64,000 nucleotides of DNA from Bradyrhizobium sp. CIAT3101 (GCF_029714945.1 NZ_CP121634.1:6965001-7029000); one strand, 5' to 3'. Counted from the first letter of the stretch, positions 8,874-18,401 are shown. The notes: generated by a model from the sequence alone, not told the origin. Made by a program: numbers and translations.

Positions 8874-9549
8874 TTGAGCGGACGCAATGTTCTGGCAGTC
8901 AGTCAGCATGTGCGATAGTAACGGCTTAGGCGCGCATCTGTCTGTCGCGAGGCCTGACTTCCCCATTCACCAATAGTGGGCAAACAGAGCGTTCCCCTTC
9001 CACCTTCTGAACGCTCACTGCAACCCGCAAGTGCGCTTGAGAAGACGTTGTCCCTTGGCCTAGGAATGGCTTTGCGATCGCGAGAAGTAGCCGACCCCGG
9101 GCTTGGGTAGCGGAACAGGCGACGCAAGCCCGTGTGCTCGACAACCAGCTCATTTTCTGGAGTTTAGGATCCGAAATTGCAAGCCGCAGGTTCGGAGAAG
9201 AAGCTGGGATGGATCAGACTCGCGTCCCAAGTGCTTGCCCTGTCAACGAGCGCGTGCTGCCCTTCTTATCCAGCAACGTCCTTTCCATAGCTCTGGCAGC
9301 AAGCAGGAAGACGGTTCCGGTCGCGCCCTGCGTCCGATCAATCAGCGGCAATGTCTACTCTTGATCATCGCCGTAAAAGACATTCCCGACCGCGCCTGGG
9401 CCGACCAAGGCGGCTCCCAAATCCGGACCACCTTCGCGCGGACAACGCTACTTTCCGCGCCGGGCATCCTTCGGACCGAGTCGCAACAAGCAAAGTAACG
9501 ACGAGCGCGAGACGCCAGTCGCCATGCGCTCACTACAACATATGTCCGG
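8874..9549. other. No gene recognised
   Basis: About 675 bp between the MFS remnant and the 3' end of the kinase gene. Short frames on both strands show no family resemblance. Confidence 0.45.
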
Positions 9550-11115
9550 CTACGGAACGACAGACTTCTGTGGCTCCGCCAGCCCAGCGGAAATGTCGTC
9601 GCCGGTCGGCAGGGTAAATCGAAATACAGCCCCCCCGGAGTTATTCGCGCTGACCCACAGCCGCCCTCCATGCGCCTGAATGATTGAGCGACAAATGGCT
9701 AGACCCATTCCCATCCCTTCGGGCTTAGTCGTATAGAAGGGCTCGAACAAGCGGTCGACAAGGTGCGGAGGCACGCCAGGTCCCGTGTCTTGTATGGATA
9801 TAAGCACGCTGCCTGACGCATCCTTCGAAGCGCTGATCACGAGCTCGGTTTCGTTCCCAGCTAATCCGCTCATTGCGTCGACCGCATTCAAGATAAGGTT
9901 CAGCATGACTTGTTGCAGCTGGACCCGGTCACCTTCGACAAAGGGCAGGTTGTTCGCAAGCTCTGTCCGAAGGCAGACCCCATGCTTGAGTACTTCGCTG
10001 CGCGTCAAGGCGATCACGTCAAGGACAGCGGTATTGACGTCGAGACGATCTTTCCGAGGCGGCGCCTTCTTCACGAGGCAGCGGATCCGTCCGATAACCT
10101 CTCCGGCCCGTTCTCCATCCTCAACAATCAGGTTCAAGGATCGACGGACCTGCGGAAGGTTGGCGGGTGCTCCGTCAAGCCAGTGCAAAGCAGCCTGGGC
10201 ATTCATTACCACCGCAGCAATTGGCTGGTTGACTTCGTGGGCAATCGATGCCGTGAGATGCCCCATAGTGGCGACACGATTAGCATGCGCTAGTTCGGCT
10301 TGCGCCGAGCGCAAGGCGTCGGATGCCAATACATGTTCTGTGAGGTCGCGAAAGATCAACAGAATCGCTTCGACGCGATCCGACGTCGAACTCAAGGGAG
10401 AAATGCTTACCGAGAGGAAATGCCTCGCATTAGGATATACAAACCAATCCGCGCATCTGACTTCTTCTCCGGCGAAACATCGGTCGTGTTTTGGCTTGAG
10501 GATCTGCTCAAAGACCGTATTCCCCAAAACATCGGCGACATGCATCCCGACAAGGTCCTTCGCTGGCCTTCCTGCAATACGCTCGAAGACCGGGTTGACG
10601 CGCTGGTATCGATAGTCTCGTCCGATAATGCAGATGGCATCGGGTGAACGCTCGAAGACCATCTGCGTCAGATGCTCAGCTCGCTTAAGATCAGTGATAT
10701 CTTGGACCGCCCCAAATGCACCGAGACAATGGCCCGACGAGTCTCTGGTCAGATCACCCCGGCTGTGGATGAACCGCACCTCACCGTCGGGTCTCACTAT
10801 GCGATAATTCAGATCATAACGAGAGTTGCCGCGAAGCATCTCCTCTATCGCCGCGCTCCAGGCTGCGCGATCGTCCGGGTGTATCCGCTCGATGATTTCC
10901 TCAAGCCCAATGGTGCCTTCGCGTGGAGCTACGCCAAAGATGCGATAGGCTTCTTCTGAAAAGATGATCTGTTCCGATCCTAGGTCCCGTTCCCAGTAGC
11001 CAACGTGCGCGATGCGTTCAGCTTCTTCGAGCATCGCCCGCTTCCGGCGCAATTCATCCAGCACCTCTTTGGAAGGACGACCAGTCGTCGCATCGGTCAC
11101 TCGAAGCCTAGACAT
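9550..11115 (-). CDS. PAS domain sensor histidine kinase, orphan
   Basis: 521 residues from ATG 11115 (GGGAGG upstream; a TTG at 11136 would add seven residues). No membrane segment, so cytoplasmic. Two PAS domains: residues about 25-145 (ends 'GAFGAVQDITDLKRAE') and 150-265 (ends 'ILLIFRDLTEHV'). The HisKA domain has its phosphoacceptor at His293 in 'TASIAHEVNQPIAA'. The ATPase domain has the N box 'LNLILNAVDAM', G1 'QDTGPGVP' and 'FEPFYTTKPEGMGMGLAI'. The organisation resembles FixL/TodS/NodV-type kinases. No heme-binding histidine pattern was identified, so the signal is unknown. No response regulator lies nearby; the next genes are divergent IS debris and the monooxygenase island. Confidence 0.85.
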   Translation of the reverse strand: MSRLRVTDATTGRPSKEVLDELRRKRAMLEEAERIAHVGYWERDLGSEQIIFSEEAYRIFGVAPREGTIGLEEIIERIHPDDRAAWSAAIEEMLRGNSRYDLNYRIVRPDGEVRFIHSRGDLTRDSSGHCLGAFGAVQDITDLKRAEHLTQMVFERSPDAICIIGRDYRYQRVNPVFERIAGRPAKDLVGMHVADVLGNTVFEQILKPKHDRCFAGEEVRCADWFVYPNARHFLSVSISPLSSTSDRVEAILLIFRDLTEHVLASDALRSAQAELAHANRVATMGHLTASIAHEVNQPIAAVVMNAQAALHWLDGAPANLPQVRRSLNLIVEDGERAGEVIGRIRCLVKKAPPRKDRLDVNTAVLDVIALTRSEVLKHGVCLRTELANNLPFVEGDRVQLQQVMLNLILNAVDAMSGLAGNETELVISASKDASGSVLISIQDTGPGVPPHLVDRLFEPFYTTKPEGMGMGLAICRSIIQAHGGRLWVSANNSGGAVFRFTLPTGDDISAGLAEPQKSVVP

Positions 11116-11136
11116 AATTGTTGTTCCCTCCCGCAA

Positions 11137-11803
11137 TCAGCGACAACGACTTTTCTCTAGCCGCCCGCTCCGAATAAGGGCCGCGGTCAACAACCGTCAG
11201 TCCGATATCTACACTCAGCAAGGAGTCACACCCATCGATACGCCATCGAGATCAACAGAAAAGGGGTGACAAAGAATAGCCAAGCAAGTCAACAGGATCA
11301 ATCGCTCTACGAAAAGATGGCACACCGTTCGATTGGGGTCAGGCGAAGGAAGCCTGATCCTATTTATTAGCTCCTGGTCCGGTTCGGCGGACTGGCGATG
11401 TCCCGCTGGGACGGTGGTTGTGACGACCTCGTTCATTCGGCTGGTGGCGGCTTGACCGTACCCCGCTGCAGACGTTGAGGCGTCCGCCCCGGACATCATC
11501 ATGAGGCGCTGCGCGACCTCGGAAAGGACCATGACCCCAGCGATGGCATCAGGCTCAACGGCGCCAAACCGCAACCGGACTGGCATCGTCATCACCCGCG
11601 CTCGCCCTGTCTACGCAATGGCGAGCTCCGACAGGCCGAGCGCTACCGCCTTCAAGAAAGGAGACACCACTTGACATCAAACCGCAATTAAAGGGCCGAA
11701 CGACAGCATTTCGTGAAAATCAGCATTCGTATCCCCCAAAGCGAGACGCACCATTTTGCCGAGCGCATCGGAGCCGGGCCGGCCCGCCCGCAATGCTGCA
11801 GCA
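11137..11803. other. Intergenic, with a probable solo IS110 end
   Basis: No gene. 11370-11560 carries diverged copies of the blocks found downstream of the IS110 transposase at 2905-3085, including GTCCCGCTGGGAC and GGAAAGGACCATGACC. The rest (11137-11370 and 11560-11803) shows nothing recognisable. Confidence 0.4.
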
Positions 11804-13336
11804 TCAGAACGCCGGCAGAGTAAGCGCCTTCTCAACGAGTCCCGTCGCCCTCTTGAAATCGTAGTTCCGGAACATGTTCTGCTTCACTAGGAACGAAGCC
11901 CCGCCGTAGAACTTCTCGTATTGCTGCTGGCGACTTCCAAACTCCGAGCCGATGAAGTCCCAAGCCATACGCATTACGGCAACACGCGCTTTTGCGTCCG
12001 CCGCTCCCGACTGCATATAGCGCTCGATATCAGCGTTCATCTCGGCGTTCTCGAAATCTGCCGCCGACGACGGCAGCGTGATCATTGCGGCGCCGCTCAA
12101 CTCTCGAATGATCTCAAGCATCCGAGCGTTCAACTCGGACTGCAGAGCCATAATTGAATACAGCGCCGTCTTTGAGGGCCAAAGCACGCCGTTGGAATCG
12201 ACAGATGCGGTTACTTCCTGCGACAGCAGCATGTTTTCAATGATGGAGACGAGCGAAGCTAACTCACCCATCTGCACCTGGACCGCCGGATTGCTGTCGT
12301 TGCCGGAAAGCTCGTTGATCCGCTTCGCCAAACCGATCATGAAACGCAGCTTCACCGTGTAACGCGTTTGAGCCTGACAATTGCCATACGCATGAGCCGG
12401 GGTCTTCCACCACTGATCCCGGCACACATCGATGTTGCGATGAATGAAGACGTTCTCCCAAGGAACGAATACATTGTCCAACACCACGAAGCAGTCGGGC
12501 TCATCAAACCGTCCGGACAGCGGATAGTCGAGGGAATTCGAAGCCACCGCGCCGAAAGGACGCCGCGGATACAGCTTCAGTCCCGGAGCGTTGGCCGGAA
12601 TCATGACGCCATTAGCGTAATTCTCGTCTCCAGGCTGAAGCGGATGGATGCAGCTCAGATAGATATAATCCGAATATAGGCCACCAGTTGCCAGCTGCTG
12701 GGCGCCCTTGAGGACGATACCCCCGTCCTTTTCGGCCACGATCCCGGCATACAATGTCGGGTCAGCCTGCTTGTGAGCTGGCTTACTGCGATCAATCTGC
12801 GGAGGAACGATTGCGTAGCTAGCATAGAGATGATTGTCGCGCATCTTCTCGTAAAAGTTCACGACGTTCGCAGCGAACTGAGCGCCGCCAGCCTTGAAGA
12901 CCTCCGGAACGGCCGCATAGCCGCAAAAAAAGCTGGCCACGTGATCCGGGGTGCGTCCCATCAGCCCGAACGTTGCCTCGGCCCACACCTCTGAGAACAA
13001 GCGGCGCGCGCGCAGATCTTCTGTCGTCTTCGGGATTTGGTAAGCCCTAAGCACGGGCTGTCCAGTCTTTGGGCTCGTGAAGGTCATGCGATCCCTCAGG
13101 CCGGGTTCGGCCGCCAGATCAAACAAGCCGGCAAGCGTGTGAGCCGTTCGAGCCAGAGACGGGTGCTTCGTAACGTCCTTTACCAGCTCGCCGTCCAGAA
13201 AGACCTGCCGCCCATCGTTCAGCGACTCCAGGAAATCGCGACCGGAACGTAGGCCGCCGGCGGATGAAGCAGTAATGCTCTTGGGCTGAGGGTTCACTGT
13301 CGACTCCATTTGGTGGGAAGAGAAATGTTTTGACAT
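11804..13336 (-). CDS. HpaB-family FADH2-dependent monooxygenase, oxygenase component
   Basis: 510 residues, normal length for the 4-hydroxyphenylacetate 3-monooxygenase large-subunit family (HpaB/PvcC). Typical blocks are 'LRSGRDFLESLNDGRQVFLD' near the start, 'PQIDRSKP', 'GGIVLKGAQQLATG', and 'DEPDCFVVLDNVFVPWENVF'. Such enzymes hydroxylate phenols, or open aromatic or heteroaromatic rings, using FADH2 supplied by a separate reductase. The flavin reductase at 16358 is the obvious partner. It is transcribed divergently from the DUF2848-to-MarR operon, so the short 13337-13460 interval probably holds both promoters. The true substrate is unknown. ATG 13309 is an alternative start. Confidence 0.85.
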   Translation of the reverse strand: MSKHFSSHQMESTVNPQPKSITASSAGGLRSGRDFLESLNDGRQVFLDGELVKDVTKHPSLARTAHTLAGLFDLAAEPGLRDRMTFTSPKTGQPVLRAYQIPKTTEDLRARRLFSEVWAEATFGLMGRTPDHVASFFCGYAAVPEVFKAGGAQFAANVVNFYEKMRDNHLYASYAIVPPQIDRSKPAHKQADPTLYAGIVAEKDGGIVLKGAQQLATGGLYSDYIYLSCIHPLQPGDENYANGVMIPANAPGLKLYPRRPFGAVASNSLDYPLSGRFDEPDCFVVLDNVFVPWENVFIHRNIDVCRDQWWKTPAHAYGNCQAQTRYTVKLRFMIGLAKRINELSGNDSNPAVQVQMGELASLVSIIENMLLSQEVTASVDSNGVLWPSKTALYSIMALQSELNARMLEIIRELSGAAMITLPSSAADFENAEMNADIERYMQSGAADAKARVAVMRMAWDFIGSEFGSRQQQYEKFYGGASFLVKQNMFRNYDFKRATGLVEKALTLPAF

Positions 13337-13460
13337 ACGTCATCTAACATAGGTATTCTACTTAGCGTTCGATTTCAACCGAAAAGAGCGGGCCCTGCGG
13401 GGTCAATTGCACTGCATCGCACGATCGGAACGCCAAACTCACCTGACGGAGCGACGGAAA

Positions 13461-14153
13461 GTGACGAAGTTCGAAGCGCTTATCGTGTCAGAACGACGAG
13501 GATCGGCCGATCTCGTTAGGGCGACAATCGGCGATCTGGTCGTTGCTGGCTGGACCGGTCGCGATAAGGCTGCGCTAGAGGCGCACATCGAGGAACTCGA
13601 GAGATTGGGAGTGCCGCGACCGAAGACGACCCCGATCTTCTACAGGGTCGCCTCGTCGCTACTCACGACCGACGAAGTGATCGAAGTCGTCGGCAAGAAT
13701 TCGAGCGGAGAAGTCGAGCCTGTTTTGATGCGACTGAAGGAGGGCGTCTGTTTGGGCCTAGGTTCGGACCATACGGACCGCAAGATCGAAACCATCGGCA
13801 TCACCATCTCAAAGCAATCGTGCCCCAAGCCGATTGGGCGCAGCTGGTGGCTTCTGGCAGACGTCGAGAATCACTGGGACGAACTTCAAATGCGTTCCTA
13901 CGCGGTCATAAACGGCGAGCGCTGGCTGTATCAAGAAGGATCATTAGAGGCGATGCGACATCCGCACGACTTGATGGCCGGTTGCTTTGGTGCGGGCATG
14001 GGGCTGCCGATCTCGACGGCGATGTTCTGTGGGACCTTACCCGTACATGGAGCCATCGAACACGGCGATGCCTACGAGCTGGAGTTGGTAGACCCGGTTC
14101 TTGGAAGGAGTCTCCATCACACCTATACCGTCAAGACCCTGCCAACGGAGTGA
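13461..14153 (+). CDS. DUF2848 family protein
   Basis: About 230 residues. I recognise DUF2848 by 'VVAGWTGRDKAALEAHIEEL', 'GVPRPKT', 'SSGEVEPVLM', 'GLGSDHTDRKIET' and the C-terminal 'GDAYELELVDPVLGR'. The fold is thought to be related to fumarylacetoacetase-type proteins, so a C-C hydrolase or decarboxylase step on a ring-cleavage product is conceivable, but no activity is established. GTG 13461 is preferred because homologues begin near 'KFEALIVSERRG'; the frame itself is open from 13407. It is the first gene of the plus-strand catabolic operon, nine bases before the cupin gene. Confidence 0.75.
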   Translation: MTKFEALIVSERRGSADLVRATIGDLVVAGWTGRDKAALEAHIEELERLGVPRPKTTPIFYRVASSLLTTDEVIEVVGKNSSGEVEPVLMRLKEGVCLGLGSDHTDRKIETIGITISKQSCPKPIGRSWWLLADVENHWDELQMRSYAVINGERWLYQEGSLEAMRHPHDLMAGCFGAGMGLPISTAMFCGTLPVHGAIEHGDAYELELVDPVLGRSLHHTYTVKTLPTE

Positions 14154-14161
14154 GCACGAAC

Positions 14162-14554
14162 ATGTCGAATGGTAAACCTCATCTCGAATTCCACACGCTG
14201 GATCTGCAGAGCGGCTGGGAAACACCGCCCGGGTATCCAGAAGGCATCAAGCAGAAGATTCTCGCGAGCGATTTCAACGAGGACGGCAAGACGGGCGGCA
14301 GGAGCCGCCTGCTCAGGTTCGATCCTGGCGTGTTTACGACCGATCCTTTCGTACATGAGTACTGGGAAGAGGTGTTCCTCATTTCAGGTGACTTGACCGT
14401 CGGCAATGACAAATCTGGCAATGGAGGCACTGCATTCGCTCCGAATACTTATGCTTGTCGTCCCCCGGGGGCTTACCATGGGCCGTTCAAGTCAAACGGA
14501 GGGTGCTTGCTATTCGAGCTGCATTATTTCAGCGAAAAGCCAACCAACAAGTGA
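14162..14554 (+). CDS. Cupin domain protein
   Basis: 130 residues from ATG 14162. It resembles small single-domain cupins: 'GGRSRLLRFDPGVFTTDPFV', 'HEYWEEVFLISGDLTVG', and 'YACRPPGAYHGPFKSNGGCL'. His and Glu of 'HEYWEEVFLISGDL' and His of 'GAYHGPF' fit the two cupin metal-binding motifs. Such proteins act as dioxygenases, isomerases or metabolite sensors. It sits between DUF2848 and the SDR with gaps of 8 and 13 bp, so it is surely cotranscribed and probably acts in the same pathway. Confidence 0.75.
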   Translation: MSNGKPHLEFHTLDLQSGWETPPGYPEGIKQKILASDFNEDGKTGGRSRLLRFDPGVFTTDPFVHEYWEEVFLISGDLTVGNDKSGNGGTAFAPNTYACRPPGAYHGPFKSNGGCLLFELHYFSEKPTNK

Positions 14555-14567
14555 CGGGCGAGTTTGC

Positions 14568-15407
14568 ATGATGTCGCTCAAGGGCAAGACGGCCCTCATT
14601 ACAGGCGCCGCGCGCGGGATCGGCCGATCAATGGCGGAAGGTTTGGCCGAAATCGGCGCAAATCTTGTCCTTGTCGATATTGACGCACATGCGTTGACCG
14701 CAATGGGTGTGCAACTCAAAGCCAAGGGTGGGCAGGTCTTCACCCGGGCAATGGACGTTGCGGACCCGGCATCGGCTGAGGCACTGAAAGTCGAGGCGGA
14801 GAGTCACTTCGGGGGCGTCGACGTTCTCGTGAACAATGCAGCAATCGGGCCTGAGAGCATCTCCAGCCGATATCTCACCGACAGGGCAAAGTTCTGGGAG
14901 GTAAGTGACGAACTCTGGCTCGCTATGCTTCGTGTAAACGTATTCGGGCCGCAACTGATGTCTCGAACTTTCGTGAGGCCGATGATTGAGAGAAGTTGGG
15001 GCCGAATAGTGAATATCACCACGAGCCTTGACACGATGTATCGCCCCGGCATCGGCAGTTATGGACCGTGCAAGGCTGCATTAGAAGCTGCATCACGGAT
15101 CATGGCTGGAGATGTGGACGGGACGGGCGTGACGGCCAACGTTCTGGTTCCAGGAGGCCCGGTAAACACGCGCCAGGTGCCATCAGAAAACGGCCTGCCA
15201 GCCGACAAGTTAATCCAGCCCGAGCAAATGCGTGCCCCTTTGATCTGGCTCTGCTCCGACGAAGCGGATCAGATCAATGGCCTTCGCTTGATCGCCCGCA
15301 GATGGAATCCTCAACTGCCACTCGAGCGTCGCCTCGCCGAGGCCAGCGCGCCCGTTGCTTGGCCTCAGCTAGGCGCTCAGTCGGTCTTCCCTTCTACTCA
15401 ACCGTGA
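14568..15407 (+). CDS. Short-chain dehydrogenase/reductase
   Basis: 279 residues from ATG 14568 (a second ATG follows directly). Classical SDR features are the 'TGAARGIGRSMAEGLAE' cofactor loop, 'DVLVNNAAIGPES' (NNAG-type), a catalytic Ser-Tyr-Lys set in 'NITTSLDTMYRPGIGSYGPCKAAL' (Tyr and Lys separated by three), and 'VPGGPVNT'. Asp after the second strand ('LVLVDIDAHAL') suggests NAD rather than NADP. The C-terminal 40 residues (from 'LIARRWNP') are longer than usual. The stop overlaps the region just before the NMT1-like gene. Likely role: oxidation of an alcohol or diol intermediate. Confidence 0.8.
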   Translation: MMSLKGKTALITGAARGIGRSMAEGLAEIGANLVLVDIDAHALTAMGVQLKAKGGQVFTRAMDVADPASAEALKVEAESHFGGVDVLVNNAAIGPESISSRYLTDRAKFWEVSDELWLAMLRVNVFGPQLMSRTFVRPMIERSWGRIVNITTSLDTMYRPGIGSYGPCKAALEAASRIMAGDVDGTGVTANVLVPGGPVNTRQVPSENGLPADKLIQPEQMRAPLIWLCSDEADQINGLRLIARRWNPQLPLERRLAEASAPVAWPQLGAQSVFPSTQP

Positions 15408-15415
15408 GTATCCGC

Positions 15416-16348
15416 ATGAAAATCGGAGTGCCCGATCTCATCTCGAATTCCTACTTTCCGGCTGTCGCGGCCGTCGAGCTCGGAATTATGAGGGAGGAAG
15501 GAGTGAATGCCGAGATTGAGCTCGTCTACCCTGTGGACCGTGCCTACGCAGCTCTGCAGAACGGAGACCTAGATTTTGTTGCAGGTTCGGCTCATTCGGC
15601 GCTTAGCGCGTTTCCCGAGTGGAACGGTGTCAAGCTTGTCTGCGCGCAAGGCCAAGGGATGTATTGGTTTCTGGTCATGCGCAAGGATCTCAGCCCGCAG
15701 CGGAACGATCTATCGATCGTAAAGGGGCGGAGAATAGGTGCCGCGCCTTGGGTTGACATGGGACTTCGCCAGCTGCTCATCGCCGGGGGAATCGACCTCA
15801 ACAGGGACGAGGTCCAGATCGCACCAGTGCCTGGCGCCATCGGTAAGACCGTAAACTTCGGTCTCACGGCAGCCCATGCCCTTGAGAAGGGATTGATTGA
15901 CGGCTTCTGGGCAAACGGAATGGGCACAGAAACAGCTGTATGTTCCGGAGCCGGATCTGTTGTCATCGATGTGCGCCGGGGCGACGGTCCGCCGGAATGC
16001 TTCAACTATACCATGGCTTCAATCGCGACGACTGAACGGAAGATCGCGACAGATCCACAGCAAGTCGAGGCGGTTGTGAGGGCAATCGTTCGCACGCAGG
16101 AGATTCTCAAGGCTGCGCCAGAGAAAGCTGCTGAAGTAGGCGCCAAAGTATTCCCCGCTACGGAGGCGAAGCTGATAGCCGAATTAATCCGGCGCGACAC
16201 GCCGCAATATTCGGCAGAAATCTCTAGGACGTTCGTCGAAGGTATGAACGCCTTTTGTCGCAAAGTTGGTATTTTAAATGGTGCGCCGGCCTATGATGAC
16301 GTGGTGGCGACGCGCTTTCAATCGTTATGGCAACCAACAAACACCTAG
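15416..16348 (+). CDS. NMT1/THI5-like protein without a signal peptide
   Basis: 310 residues from ATG 15416. It has the periplasmic-binding-protein-like fold of the NitT/TauT/SsuA and NMT1 family: 'KIGVPDLISNSYFPAVAAVE', 'ALQNGDLDFVAGSAHSAL', 'KGRRIGAAPWVDMGLRQLL', 'AHALEKGLIDGFWANG'. There is no signal peptide and no permease or ATPase gene nearby. That suggests a cytoplasmic protein, as in the enzymatic branch of this fold (for example the desulfinase DszB or the THI5 enzyme), rather than a transporter component. It starts eight bases after the SDR stop and is followed by the flavin reductase. Confidence 0.7.
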   Translation: MKIGVPDLISNSYFPAVAAVELGIMREEGVNAEIELVYPVDRAYAALQNGDLDFVAGSAHSALSAFPEWNGVKLVCAQGQGMYWFLVMRKDLSPQRNDLSIVKGRRIGAAPWVDMGLRQLLIAGGIDLNRDEVQIAPVPGAIGKTVNFGLTAAHALEKGLIDGFWANGMGTETAVCSGAGSVVIDVRRGDGPPECFNYTMASIATTERKIATDPQQVEAVVRAIVRTQEILKAAPEKAAEVGAKVFPATEAKLIAELIRRDTPQYSAEISRTFVEGMNAFCRKVGILNGAPAYDDVVATRFQSLWQPTNT

Positions 16349-16357
16349 GTGGGCCAG

Positions 16358-16891
16358 ATGGAAAGCTTCGACTCTCGCGCCTTTCGAGATGCTCTCGGGT
16401 CATTCGCAACCGGCGTTGCTATCATTACCGCTGAAACGCCTCAAGGACGTCTTGGGGCCACCGTAAGCTCCTTCAATTCGGTGTCTCTGGACCCGCCGCT
16501 AATATTGTTCAGCTTATCGCGGCGCGCCCTCGGAATAGATCAATGGCGATCGGCCGCAAACTACGGCGTCATCATTTTGCCGGAAGACAAGAAAGACCTT
16601 TCGAACCGATTTGCGAAGAGCGGAGGCGACAAATGGGCGCATCTGACGGTCGGCCGGATGCAAAACGGGTCGCCACTGTTGTCCGACTGGCTCGCATACT
16701 TCGAATGCGCCGCCTACGCTACATACGACGGAGGGGATCACGACATATTCGTCTGTAGGGTATCGCGGTTCGAAACTCGAACAGCTGGCGCGGGTCCGCT
16801 GCTCTTCTTCAGGGGCAGTTACAGCGCCTTGGCGCGAGCCTCCACGGCCCCAGCATCACCGGACATCGATTTCGCTCTCCACGGCTGGTGA
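16358..16891 (+). CDS. Flavin reductase, HpaC-like
   Basis: 177 residues from ATG 16358, preceded by AGGTGG. Flavin_reduct family signature: 'RDALGSFATGVAIITAETPQ', 'GATVSSFNSVSLDPPLILF', 'FAKSGGDKWAH', then 'GHDIFVCRV'-type sequence 'GDHDIFVCRVSRFE'. It should reduce FAD or FMN with NAD(P)H and feed the HpaB-type oxygenase at 11804-13336. The stop TGA overlaps the possible GTG start of the amidase. Confidence 0.85.
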   Translation: MESFDSRAFRDALGSFATGVAIITAETPQGRLGATVSSFNSVSLDPPLILFSLSRRALGIDQWRSAANYGVIILPEDKKDLSNRFAKSGGDKWAHLTVGRMQNGSPLLSDWLAYFECAAYATYDGGDHDIFVCRVSRFETRTAGAGPLLFFRGSYSALARASTAPASPDIDFALHGW

Positions 16892-18282
16892 TACCGAAGC
16901 ACCCTACGTCAAGAGTTCAAGCACGAGCTAATTTCGCCAAAATGGAGGAGCGCATGGCGCTGGCACCAACAATTCGCGCCAAGGTGGAGGATTGCCTCGA
17001 GAACGCGGCGAACCCGAGGGGCGAAGGCTCCAATACTTTCACGCGAATTTATGCGGACGAGGCCAAGCTTACTGCCGACTATTTCGATCAGGCGCTCGCT
17101 CTCGGGATCGAGTTGCCTCCACTGGCAGGCATGGTCGTCTCAATTAAGGACCTGTTCGACGTCACAGGTGAGGTGACGCGCGCCGGCTCGCGAGCGAGAA
17201 CGGGCGAAGAGCCTGCCCCACGCGATGCGGAGATCGTCCGGCGCCTTCGCGAGGCCGGCGCGATTATCATCGGTCGCACAACGATGACCGAATTCGCCTT
17301 TAGTGGCCTCGGGCTTAATCCGCACTTCGGAACGCCAGCCAATCCATGGGAACGAGACCAACGGCGCATCCCGGGCGGATCCTCGTCCGGCGCCGCAATA
17401 TCGGTTACTGATCGAATGGCAGAAGCGGCCATTGGTACCGATACCGGTGGCTCGGTACGGATTCCGGCGGCACTATGTGGTCTCGTTGGGTTCAAACCGA
17501 CAGCCCGAACGGTACCCCTGCAAGGCACTCTTCCTCTCTCCCCCTCATTTGATTCGATCGGGCCGCTGGCTCCCAGCGTCGGCGAATGCGCACGGCTCTA
17601 CGGCGTGTTGTCCGGTCACAATGTATCGCCTCAGCCACCCTCCATGCGCCCCCCTGCTACCTTCATGGTGCTGAAGAACCAGGTCTTGGAAGATCTGGAT
17701 GCTCAGGTCGCCCGGACTTACGAGCAAACCCTCAACCTTCTGTCTGATTTGGGGTTCAAGCTGGTTGAACGCCACAGCGGCGCGGTCGCTAACCTGGCCG
17801 AGATCATGCAGGACGGGGGTATCGTGGCTGCGGAGGCATTCGAATGGCATGAAACACTGCTCGGTCGAAAGGGGGCTGCCTACGATCCGCGGGTACGCTC
17901 TCGGATAGAAAGAGGTGCTAAACACCGGGCTGCTGACTATATCCGCCGCCTTCAGCTGAGGACGCGCCTAATCTCCGAATGGGAGCGAGAGTTGACGGGA
18001 TTCGATGCCGTCCTGGCACCGACCGTCCCGACTATTGCACCCCGAATCGGCGAGCTCGAGACGAGCGACGAGGCGTATTCCCGCGCCAATCTTCTGATGC
18101 TACGAAACACAACCATTGTTAATGCATTGGACGGTTGCGCGATTAGCCTGCCTTGCCAAGAACCCGCAACAGCTCCAGTAGGCCTGACGGTGATAGGGGC
18201 CAGTCGTAGCGATTGGCCGCTACTTTCGTTGGCCGCAGAGGTCGAGAGCGGCATCAAAGCTGTGCGTTTCAAGGACGGGTGA
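16888..18282 (+). CDS. Amidase signature family enzyme
   Basis: 464 residues from GTG 16888 (overlapping the previous stop), or about 442 from ATG 16954, which has a better GGAGG-type site. Amidase-signature triad: Lys87 in 'GMVVSIKDLFDV', the serine cluster 165-167 in 'IPGGSSSGAAIS', and nucleophile Ser189 in 'GTDTGGSVRIPAALCGLVGF'. It hydrolyses an amide C-N bond, giving a carboxylate and ammonia or an amine. Last structural gene of the plus-strand operon. With an oxygenase, flavin reductase and DUF2848 it suggests use of an N-containing aromatic or an aryl amide as nutrient. Confidence 0.85.
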   Translation: MIPKHPTSRVQARANFAKMEERMALAPTIRAKVEDCLENAANPRGEGSNTFTRIYADEAKLTADYFDQALALGIELPPLAGMVVSIKDLFDVTGEVTRAGSRARTGEEPAPRDAEIVRRLREAGAIIIGRTTMTEFAFSGLGLNPHFGTPANPWERDQRRIPGGSSSGAAISVTDRMAEAAIGTDTGGSVRIPAALCGLVGFKPTARTVPLQGTLPLSPSFDSIGPLAPSVGECARLYGVLSGHNVSPQPPSMRPPATFMVLKNQVLEDLDAQVARTYEQTLNLLSDLGFKLVERHSGAVANLAEIMQDGGIVAAEAFEWHETLLGRKGAAYDPRVRSRIERGAKHRAADYIRRLQLRTRLISEWERELTGFDAVLAPTVPTIAPRIGELETSDEAYSRANLLMLRNTTIVNALDGCAISLPCQEPATAPVGLTVIGASRSDWPLLSLAAEVESGIKAVRFKDG

Positions 18283-18401
18283 CGTTGACATGACGCATCT
18301 GGCAAATATATCTACGCAAAGTCACTTACTTACCTTGTGTATCCATGTTATTTGCCGGACTGACGTAGCCGACTCGGCTGTACCGACTGGAAAGATTGGA
18401 T

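Noticed and set aside
14406..15407. Long 333-codon version of the SDR gene
   Set aside because: The first 54 codons overlap the cupin gene out of frame; homologues begin near ATG 14568, which is used instead.
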